From: Ignavibacteriales bacterium
Lineage (GTDB): Bacteria; Bacteroidota; Ignavibacteria; Ignavibacteriales; Melioribacteraceae
Reading direction: 5' to 3'
DNA: 64,000 nt
Assembly (NCBI GenBank): GCA_020635285.1
Contig: JACKAB010000008.1
Span: 124,001 to 188,000, forward strand
Shown here: positions 56,742 through 64,000 of the stretch, piece after piece
How positions within the stretch are numbered: the stretch's first letter is position 1
Layout of the letters: every line of letters starts with the position of its first letter
The notes under the pieces: model-generated
Seen by the model: only the letters and a program-made list of their open reading frames with translations
What the model was told of the DNA's origin: nothing
Databases searched by the model: none
Position numbers and translations under genes: made by a program

Positions 56742-57380
56742 TTGCCCGAAATTCAAATAAGCGAAAAACTAATTTTATTATTTTATTTTCTCCCAATATT
56801 TTTAATGTCTTTAAGCATTCATGAATATGCTCATGCAGTATTAGCTTTTAAATTTGGGGATGATACTGCTCAAAAACAAGGGAGACTTACCTTAAATCCA
56901 ATTAAACATATTGATTTGATAGGAAGTATTGTTATGCCAATTCTTGCCTTTACATCTGGTTTTATGTTAATTGGGTGGGCTAAACCTGTTCCAGTAAATA
57001 GAAATAAATTTAAAAATAATTTTAGAGATGATGCCATTGTTTCTTTTGCGGGACCGTTCTCAAATTTGGTATTTGCAATTTTAACTTATCTAATATATTT
57101 ATTAATCACGGCATCTGGAATAGAAGTAGGAAATATTATTTATAATATTTTTAGACTTACAATAATTTTTAATATTTTTTTATTTTGTTTTAATCTTTTG
57201 CCAATTCCACCTCTTGACGGTTCACATATTTTATTTGATTTATTCCCGAATAAATACACAGCTAAACTTTTAAACTTGGGAATATACGGAACTGTCCTGC
57301 TATTCCTTTTTATTTATAGTCCGCTTTGGCAAATATTTATGAATTGGGTCAATTGGATGGTTGCATTCTTCAATATCTAA
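56742..57380 (+). CDS. Site-2-protease-like M50 family membrane protein
   Basis: 212 residues from TTG, with about five membrane helices. Zinc motif SIHEYAHAV (HExxH, about residues 26-34), the following LTLNPIKHIDLIGSI and the second metal ligand in FNLLPIPPLDGSHIL. Such short proteases cleave membrane-bound substrates or act as transport-type homologues (YwhC-like). Start three bases after xer. Function of this member unknown. Confidence 0.9.
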   Translation: MPEIQISEKLILLFYFLPIFLMSLSIHEYAHAVLAFKFGDDTAQKQGRLTLNPIKHIDLIGSIVMPILAFTSGFMLIGWAKPVPVNRNKFKNNFRDDAIVSFAGPFSNLVFAILTYLIYLLITASGIEVGNIIYNIFRLTIIFNIFLFCFNLLPIPPLDGSHILFDLFPNKYTAKLLNLGIYGTVLLFLFIYSPLWQIFMNWVNWMVAFFNI

Positions 57381-57466
57381 TATAAACTGTTTTGAGATTC
57401 TTCAACTTGTTATTATCTTTTGAATTCCAAAGAACACATTTAATCTAAAATTAGTGAATAATTTAT

Positions 57467-58411
57467 ATGAAAATTAGTGGATTTTCGTTTGTAAGAAATG
57501 GCGTTTCTCTCTATTACCCTATTGTTGAGTCAATAAAATCAATATTGCCGATAGTAGATGAATTTATTATTGCAGTTGGTCAAAGTAAAGAAGGCGATGA
57601 TACGCGAGAGAAAATTGCAAAAATCAATGATCCAAAAGTAAAAATTATTGATACAGTTTGGGAAGAAAAATATTTCAAAAAAGGAATTATTAATTCAATT
57701 CAAACAGATATTGCAATGAAAGAATGTAGTGGTGATTGGCTTTTTTATTTGCAAGCTGATGAAGTTGTTCATGAAAAATATTTGCCAACCATAAAAACAA
57801 GATGCGAACAATTGTTAGATGACAAAGAAGTAGAAGGATTACTTTTTAGATATAAGCATTTTTGGGGCGATTATCATCATTATCATAATGGGCATGGCTG
57901 GTATCCGAATGAAATAAGAATTGTGCGAAATCTTTCAGAAATTCATTCTTGGCAAAGCGCACAGTCTTTTAGAAAGTTTGAATACTACGATAATCCACGA
58001 CAAGAAGATGGTCACTCAAAATTAAAAGTTGCTAAAGTTGATGCGGAAGTGTTTCATTATGGTTGGGTAAGACCGCCGCATTTGATGCAGAATAAAAAGC
58101 GTGCATTAGATTCAGTCCACTGGGGATTAAACCGTGCAGAAGATTATTATAAGAAAGCTCCAACCGAATTTGATTATGGTCCCCTCAACCTTTTAGCAGA
58201 GTTTAATGAAACGCATCCCGCTGTTATGAAAGAAATGATTGACAATTTTAATTGGCAGGATAAACTTCAAAATTCCGGTAAGCCAAATAAATTTAGGGAA
58301 CCTCACAAACATGAGACATTTAAATATAAGTTTGTTAGTTGGCTAGAGAAAACTCTTAAGAATGGCGAAAGTATTGGCGGCTTTAAAAATTATATTTTAT
58401 TGGATAGATAA
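57467..58411 (+). CDS. GT2-like glycosyltransferase
   Basis: 314 residues. Begins MKISGFSFVRNGVSLYYPIVE, then DEFIIAVGQSKEGDDT and CSGDWLFYLQADEVVHEKY, where QADEV replaces the usual DxD nucleotide-sugar motif. The C-terminal half (WGDYHHYHNGHGWYPNEIRI) has histidine-rich stretches. GT-A fold glycosyltransferases of this kind transfer one sugar to a glycan or lipid carrier. First gene of the glycan locus. No sugar specificity can be read. Confidence 0.85.
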   Translation: MKISGFSFVRNGVSLYYPIVESIKSILPIVDEFIIAVGQSKEGDDTREKIAKINDPKVKIIDTVWEEKYFKKGIINSIQTDIAMKECSGDWLFYLQADEVVHEKYLPTIKTRCEQLLDDKEVEGLLFRYKHFWGDYHHYHNGHGWYPNEIRIVRNLSEIHSWQSAQSFRKFEYYDNPRQEDGHSKLKVAKVDAEVFHYGWVRPPHLMQNKKRALDSVHWGLNRAEDYYKKAPTEFDYGPLNLLAEFNETHPAVMKEMIDNFNWQDKLQNSGKPNKFREPHKHETFKYKFVSWLEKTLKNGESIGGFKNYILLDR

Positions 58412-58482
58412 AATTAAATTGTTCAGGTAATGAGTCTCAAATTGACGGCTTAATATTCTTTTCAAAAGGCAATGAATTTATC

Positions 58483-58873
58483 ATGAAAATAGAGATATCA
58501 ATTGGTGAATTAGTTGATAAAATTACAATTCTTCAAATTAAAATTGAACGAATCAAAGACGCTAAAAAAATATCTAATGTAAAAAAAGAGTATGAAATAT
58601 TGAAAACTTATTTAAGTGAAACAAGCATAAGCGAACATTCTACTCTTTACATTGATCTAAAAAAAATAAATGAAGCGCTTTGGGAAATTGAGGATAAAAT
58701 CAGAACAAAAGAACAGAAGAAAGAGTTTGATGAGGAATTCATTCAACTTGCAAGATCTGTCTATTTTAAAAATGATGTTCGCTCTGCAATCAAGAAAAAA
58801 AATTAATTTAATTACCGGCTCAAAATTGATTGAAGAAAAAGAATATGTTGACTATAAAAACAAGTCGATCTAA
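58483..58873 (+). CDS. DUF6165-family protein (frame break near the C-terminus)
   Basis: About 130 codons. MKIEISIGELVDKITILQIK and an all-helical coiled-coil-like sequence. At 58795-58802 (eight A) the visible frame stops; removing one A continues as INLITGSKLIEEKEYVDYKN, the expected family ending. DUF6165 proteins are small and typically found in capsule and LPS gene clusters; their function is not established. Located between two glycosyltransferases, 71 bases after the first. Confidence 0.75.
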
Positions 58874-58880
58874 AAATATT

Positions 58881-59903
58881 ATGAAATCAAATCCCAATAA
58901 AATTGATTTATCAACAATAAAAAAAAAGTTCTTGTAATTCAATTACTTCCCATTGGCGATGCATTTTTAACTACTTCCTATTTTCAAACCCTTAAGAATA
59001 AAATACCTGGCGTTGAAATTCATTATTTAATCATTAAAAAATATCAAAAAGCCATTAATAACCATCCTTTAATTGATAAGATATTGGTGATTGAAACACC
59101 TGAAGGTTTTAAATATTATTTAGAAAGAATAAAAAGTTTTTATAAAGTTAGAAAAGAAAAATATGATCTGATAATCGATCAACAAAAATTACCAGCTACG
59201 CAGCTAATTGCCTTGTTAAGCGGAGCTAAATATAGATTAGGTTATGATGATGCCCGTTTCAGTTTTGCATATAATCTCAAAGCTAAGCGCGGAAAAATTC
59301 GATATTCGGCTTCAAGAAAATTTGATATTTTAGCCCCGCTTGGAATTGCGGAAGAAAAGTACGAATTGTTTTTTCATATTTCTGAAGAGGCTCAACAATA
59401 TATTGATAACTGGCTAAGTGAAAATAAGTTACAAGTAAATTCTTTTATTGTTATTTCTCCTGCAAGTCCGGTTAAGGGTAAACAATGGCGATTAACAAAT
59501 TATAGCAAATTAGCCGGCTTAATAAATCAAAAACTAAATTTGCCTGTTGTAATTGTATGGGCACCCAATGAAAAATTAAGTGCAGAAAAAGTTTATTATC
59601 AAACTCAAGGAAATTGTCTATTTGCTCCAAGAACTGATTTAATGCAAATAAGCGCTTTAATTAAAAAATCTAAATTGTTAATTTGTAATGATGGCGGATT
59701 GAATCACTTAGCTGTTGCAGCAAAAGTAAAAACGCTTGCAATTTTTGGAACAACTGATGTCGTTAGCTGGTCGCCGGCAAGTATATTTACAACTCATCAT
59801 CATTGTTTTTAATGATAAAATAAAACGTGAAGATAAAGATGATTCCTTTGGCATTAGTCCAGAAGCAGCTTTTGCAAAGGTGGAGGAAATTCTAAACTTA
59901 TGA
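58881..59903 (+). CDS. GT9 heptosyltransferase-like glycosyltransferase (two frame breaks)
   Basis: About 340 codons. ATG 58881, break at 58919-58927 (nine A; continues KVLVIQLLPIGDAFLTTSYFQ up to 20), then YDLIIDQQKLPATQLIALLSGAKYRLGYDD, a nucleotide-sugar domain with KGKQWRLTNYSKLAGL and CNDGGLNHLAVAAKVKTLAIFG. The final break is near 59803 (T run), after which NDKIKREDKDDSFG leads to the stop at 59903. GT9 enzymes add heptose to the LPS core; the substrate here may differ. Overlaps the methyltransferase by four bases. Confidence 0.83.
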
Positions 59904-60674
59904 AATGCCGATTATGCAATTCTAATTGCACTCAATTATTTACGGCCAAAGTTTTATCTAAATATGACGTAAAATATTTTTCATGCCCAAATTGCTTTCT
60001 TGTTCAAACCGAAGATCCTTATTGGTTGGAAGAGGCTTATGCAAATCCAATTAATAGTACAGATATTGGATTATTAAATAGAAATATTGAATTTGCTGAA
60101 AAAGCAAAAATATTAATTTACTTTTTCTTTAATAAAGAGGGAAAGTTTTTAGATTATGCCGGTGGATATGGAGTTTTTACAAGATTGATGAGAGATATTG
60201 GATTTGATTTTTATTGGCAGGATCCTTTCACAAAAAATTTATTTGCAAAAAATTTTGAATATGATGAATCACAATCATCAATTGAATTGGTAACTACTTT
60301 CGAGAGCTTTGAGCATTTTGTAAATCCAATTGAAGAGATTTCTAAAATATTAAAATTTTCTAAAAATATTATTTTTTCAACAAATGTTATTCCTAAGCCA
60401 ATTCCAAAACCAAACGATTGGTGGTATTACGGGCTGGAACATGGACAGCACGTTTCGTTTTATTCAAAAAAAAACTTTTAAGTTCATTGCAAAAGAATTC
60501 GGACTAAATTTTTACTCGTGCAGTAAAACTTTACATTTATTTACTGATAAGAAAATAAATAAAAATTATTATGATTTTGTTTTTAAGAAAAGTAAATATT
60601 TTAGTAAACACATTAATAAAAAACTTAACTCAAAAACATTTTCAGATTCACGAATGATGATTAAAAATAATTAG
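59900..60674 (+). CDS. SAM-dependent methyltransferase with N-terminal zinc ribbon (frame break)
   Basis: About 258 codons. N-terminal cysteine pairs MKCRLCNSNC and YFSCPNCF form a zinc ribbon; then a class I methyltransferase core, FLDYAGGYGVFTRLMRDIG (SAM-binding GGYG) and TTFESFEHF. The frame breaks in the A run at about 60470 and resumes as KFIAKEFGLNFYS to the stop at 60674. Sugar C- or O-methyltransferases with such ribbons occur in glycan clusters; sugar methylation is the inference. Ends ten bases before the next gene. Confidence 0.82.
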
Positions 60675-60683
60675 TAAAATAGA

Positions 60684-61795
60684 ATGAAAGTTTTATTCGA
60701 TTATCAAATATTTACTCTACAAAAAAATATGGAGGAATCTCAAGATATTTTTATGAATTGATGAATAATTTCTATCAACAAAAAGATATTGAAATTGAGT
60801 TTCCATTATATTTTTCTAATAACGAAAATATTAAATCAGCAAAATTTTCTAATCACAAAACATTTTTTCCCAATACTTCTTTTGGCTTAAAAAATAATAT
60901 TACTAGAAAACTTAATAAAAAAAATATTAAAATTAGTTCAGATATTATTGCAAGACAAAATTATGATTTAATACATCCTACGTATTATGAGACTTATTTT
61001 ATTGAGCTATTGGGCAATAAGCCATTCGTGCTAACAATCCATGACATGACATATGAAGTTTTTCCAAATCTATTTGGAACAAACGATAAGACCGCAGAAT
61101 ATAAGAAATTCCTTGCAGCTAAAGCTGGAAAAATTATTACAATATCTCAAAACACAAAAAAAGACATTATAAAATTTTATAACATTGAAGAATCAAAAAT
61201 TATTATAACTCCACTTGCAAATTCATTGTTTCCAAAAAATATTGAACACCCTAAAATAAATTTGCCTGAAAAATATCTTTTATATGTCGGCAGCAGAAAA
61301 GCATATAAGAACTTTGGAAATTTACTGGTGGCTTCAAAAACTATTTTGAATGAGTTCAATGATATATTTATTGTATGTGCGGGCGGCGGTAATTTTAGTA
61401 AAGAAGAACAATATAAAATAAAAGAATTGGGTTTGACAAATAAAGTGAAACACTTTTCAATCAATGATCAATCCCTTCAATATTTTTACAGTAATGCGTT
61501 AGCCTTTATTTTTCCTTCTTTGTATGAGGGATTTGGAATTCCAATTTTGGAAGCTTTTGCATGTAAATGTCCTGTTTTATTAAGCAATACCTCTTCCTTT
61601 CCTGAAGTTGCTGGTGAAGCCGGATTATATTTTGATCCAGAGAATATTGAATCTATACAGGGCGCAATTAAAAAAATAATTACTAATGAGAAAGCAAGAA
61701 AAGAATTAATTTCTGCAGGATCGATAAAATTAAAGGAATATTCTTGGGAAAAAACTGCAGCCCAAACTAAGTTAGTTTATGAAAGTGTTTTATAA
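60684..61795 (+). CDS. GT4-family glycosyltransferase (frame break at its start)
   Basis: About 370 codons. ATG 60684 gives MKVLFDYQIFTLQ, then a frame change in the A run at about 60720-60726, after which YGGISRYFYELMNNF follows. The rest is intact: donor-binding GKIITISQNTKKDI, LYVGSRKAYKNFGNLL, and the C-terminal EALACKCP-type motif (FPSLYEGFGIPILEAFACK) with SLYEGFG and EVAGEAGLYFDPEN. Retaining GT-B enzymes of this type add mannose, glucose or similar sugars. Part of the surface-glycan set. Confidence 0.88.
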
Positions 61796-61818
61796 CTACT
61801 TAATATAATCCAAAATAA

Positions 61819-62559
61819 ATGAATCAAAATCCTAAAATATCAATAATTACTGTTTGTAAAAATTCTGAATCGACAATATTGAGATGTGTTGATAGTGTGT
61901 TGAATCAGAGTTACAGTAACTTAGAATATATTATTGTGGATGGAGATTCTAACGACAAAACGATCAGCATAATAAATAATTTCCGAGACAAAATTTCTAA
62001 AATAATTAGCGAACCAGATACTGGAATTTATGATGCAATGAACAAAGGTGTGCAATCTAGCTCCGGAGATTATATTTTGTTTCTAAATGCGGATGATTTC
62101 CTTATTTCTGAAAATACAATTAATAACTTTGTAGAATATGTAACATCAGAAAAAGTAGAAGAGGCAGATATTTATTTTGGCAAAGTATTAATTTTCAATA
62201 AGCAAAATGGAATTGGTAATCTTTGGAAAGCTGCAAAAGTTTCAAAATATTCTTTATTCCGGGGATCAATCCCTCATCCGGCAACTTTTATTAAATCAGA
62301 TACTTTTAAGAAATGCGGTCTTTTTGATACAAATTATAAAATCTCTGCCGATTACGAATGGTTTGTTCGAGCATTAATAAAATATAATATGACTTTTGTG
62401 CGTAATGAGATTATTGTTTCTGTATTTAATAAAGGTGGAGTTTCAACAATTAACAGTGATGAAATAATTAAAAATGAAAAACAACGAATTCACCAAACAT
62501 ACTATAGTTATTGGGAAAGAAAGTATTATAATTTCAGATGGTTTATTAAGAAAATTTAA
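61819..62559 (+). CDS. GT2-family glycosyltransferase
   Basis: 246 residues, intact. Classic GT2 start KISIITVCKNSESTILRCVD, VDGDSNDKTISII, GIYDAMNKGVQSSSGDYILF, with the DxD-like NADDFL. Short, soluble, no C-terminal membrane helices. Similar enzymes assemble O-antigen and exopolysaccharide repeat units. The region 62560-62641 holds a weak hairpin (AATGTG/CACATT at 62570-62588) but no clear terminator. Confidence 0.88.
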   Translation: MNQNPKISIITVCKNSESTILRCVDSVLNQSYSNLEYIIVDGDSNDKTISIINNFRDKISKIISEPDTGIYDAMNKGVQSSSGDYILFLNADDFLISENTINNFVEYVTSEKVEEADIYFGKVLIFNKQNGIGNLWKAAKVSKYSLFRGSIPHPATFIKSDTFKKCGLFDTNYKISADYEWFVRALIKYNMTFVRNEIIVSVFNKGGVSTINSDEIIKNEKQRIHQTYYSYWERKYYNFRWFIKKI

Positions 62560-62641
62560 TTTAATACAAAATGTGTAAATTTCACATTACAATTTAAATA
62601 CAAATTACTTTTTGCTTAGAAAAATAAAAAAATATTTTATA

Positions 62642-63493
62642 ATGAAAATTTCCGTAGTTCTTATTGTCTTTAATAGAGCGGAATTGATGACAAAGTCACT
62701 CCTTTCTTTAAATCATCAATCGCATTTGCCTGATGAAGTTATTGTGACCGATGATGGTTCAGAGGAAAATATTTTAAATGTGTTAAAAGAACTTGCACCT
62801 AAATTAAAGTATAAATTAAAATATGTTTGGCAAGAACATAGAGATTTCCGTGCAGCTAAAGCAAGAAACAATGGAGTAAGAGCGGCAAAAAATAATTTCC
62901 TAATTTTTTTATTGATCAGGATATAATTTCAACAAAAAACTATGTAAAGACTTTTGTAGATCATGCTGAACAAAATAAGTTTATTGTCTCTTATCCAGTC
63001 CGCTTAACAAAAGAACAAACGAAAGCTGTGGATGAAAACATGATTGAAAATTTTAGCTATGGCTCAATTCTAAAAACTAAACAGCTTTATAAAATTAAGA
63101 AACAGTTTGTCAAAGATTATGTTTCTTTTCTTCAGAAAAAAAATTAAGATTAATAAAAAAGGTCCTAAATTAAGGAGCGGAGTGTTTGCAATTCATAGAG
63201 ACGATTTTATTAAAGTAAATGGCTTTGATGAAAAAAATACCAAGGTTGGGGGAATGAAGACGATGATTTAGGCAATCGACTTTATGCTGCAAATATAATT
63301 GGATATAATCCCTTTTGGAGCGAATACCCAATTCATCTATATCATGAACCGAATCATCAAGCGGGAAATAGAGTAAATAAAACTTATTATGAGAATCAAA
63401 AAAAAAATGATCACTAATTCTAATTGGAAATGTGAATATGGTTTTGATAATCCTTTAGGTGATGAACAGATAAAAGTAATTGAACTAAATTAA
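62642..63493 (+). CDS. GT2-family glycosyltransferase (four frame breaks)
   Basis: About 283 codons. Starts MKISVVLIVFNRAELMTKSL with VIVTDDGSEEN and AAKARNNGVRAAKN. Breaks lie near 62905 (continues as FIDQDIISTKNYVKTFVDHA), 63140 (continues as IKINKKGPKLRSG), 63238 (continues as YQGWGNEDDDLGNRLY) and 63400 (continues as MITNSNWKCEYGFDNP). Joined in order they give a complete GT2 enzyme including the glyco-hydro acceptor motif GWGNEDDDLG. Four breaks in 0.85 kb is far above the window average; either poor sequence or a decaying gene. Function would be a sugar transferase like its neighbours. Confidence 0.72.
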
Positions 63494-63521
63494 TGTATTT
63501 GAATAAAAAAATAATTAGAGT

Positions 63522-64000
63522 ATGAGAGAAAAAATAAGCGCCACTTTAATTGTAAAAATGAAGAGAAGAATATTGCTCGTTGTTTAAAATCTCTTTAGTT
63601 GGGTTGATGAAATAATTGTGGTTGATTCTTATTCAACAGATAGAACAGTTGAAATTTGCAATGAGTTTAATTGTAAAGTAATCCAAACTGCCTGGCTTGG
63701 ATTTGGTAAAACCAAAAAATTTGCTGTAGATAATGCTTCGCACGATTGGATATTATCAATTGACGCAGATGAAGAAGTTACTCCGGAATTGCAAAAAAAA
63801 ATTAAAGAATTGTTAGTTAAGCCTAATTACAAAGGATATTATATAAAACGTAAATCTTTTTATCTGGGCAAAGAAGTTAAACACTGCGGCTGGAATAAAG
63901 ATTATCCAGTTAGATTGTTCAATAGAAATTTTGGAAATTTTAATGATAAAGAAGTTCACGAATCCATAAAAATTAAGAGCGAAAAATCCAAAATTCACGA
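63522..64000 (+). CDS. GT2 glycosyltransferase, WaaE/KdtX-like (two frame breaks; 3' end outside window)
   Basis: ATG 63522, MREKISATLIVK, break near 63557 (one A missing; NEE resumes), second break near 63595, then WVDEIIVVDSYSTDRTVEIC, NASHDWILSIDADEEVTPEL and KRKSFYLGKEVKHCGWNKDY. This is the pattern of LPS-core beta-1,4-glucosyltransferases (WaaE/KdtX). Reading frame runs off the window. Suggests the glycan locus includes or adjoins LPS core synthesis. Confidence 0.8.

Overview
The window is strongly AT-rich bacterial chromosome, most likely from the Ignavibacteriales (Ignavibacteriota, Bacteroidota/Chlorobiota side). Four intact or reconstructable secreted proteins end in the type IX secretion (T9SS) sorting domain with the YPNPFNPSTT core typical of that lineage. 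Many genes carry good Shine-Dalgarno sequences and TTG starts are frequent, unlike classical Bacteroidia. No rRNA, CRISPR array, insertion sequence or prophage was seen; there is one tRNA (initiator Met).

Layout. 1-924: 3' part of an ABC-F ATPase. 1.0-6.0 kb: two large T9SS cargo proteins (CotH/lamin-tail protein and PhoD-like phosphatase). 6.05-9.6 kb (minus strand): a translationally coupled trio (nucleotidyltransferase, CDP-alcohol phosphatidyltransferase, HisC-like aminotransferase) plus a LysE-type exporter; I read the trio as a candidate pathway for an unusual phospholipid head group. 9.8-14.3 kb: two more T9SS cargo proteins, one with a dockerin-like module, and a DUF4097 protein behind a perfect inverted repeat. 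14.3-22.6 kb: initiator tRNA, recN, a DUF6588 outer-membrane protein with a lipoprotein, hemW, a dicarboxylate symporter, proC and a MATE transporter. 22.8-31.6 kb: a textbook translation operon rimP-nusA-infB-rbfA-truB-ribF-rpsO-pnp. 31.7-44.2 kb: dusB, RNase E/G, transaldolase, gcvT, comB, ftsK, lolA, a flippase-like protein, a small barrel, uppP, cyclophilin lipoprotein and holA. 44.3-57.4 kb: ECF sigma factor and probable anti-sigma factor, rpmE, rsmB, rodZ-like, ligA, a DUF6913/GT9-like protein, STAS protein, sodium symporter, HAD phosphatase, 7TM-HD phosphodiesterase, xer recombinase and an M50 protease. 57.5-64.0 kb: a surface-glycan locus (six glycosyltransferases, a methyltransferase and DUF6165), cut by the window end.

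The most striking global property is fragmentation: I count about 26 single-base reading-frame breaks in otherwise well-conserved genes (recN, pnp, dusB, comB, rsmB and others), nearly all in or beside A/T homopolymers. About 15 lie in the first 58 kb and about 11 in the last 5.2 kb. Breaks in housekeeping genes argue for sequencing or assembly indels rather than biology; the excess in the glycan locus could be poorer read support near a contig end or real decay. I therefore annotate each broken gene once over its reconstructed span and state where the frame changes.
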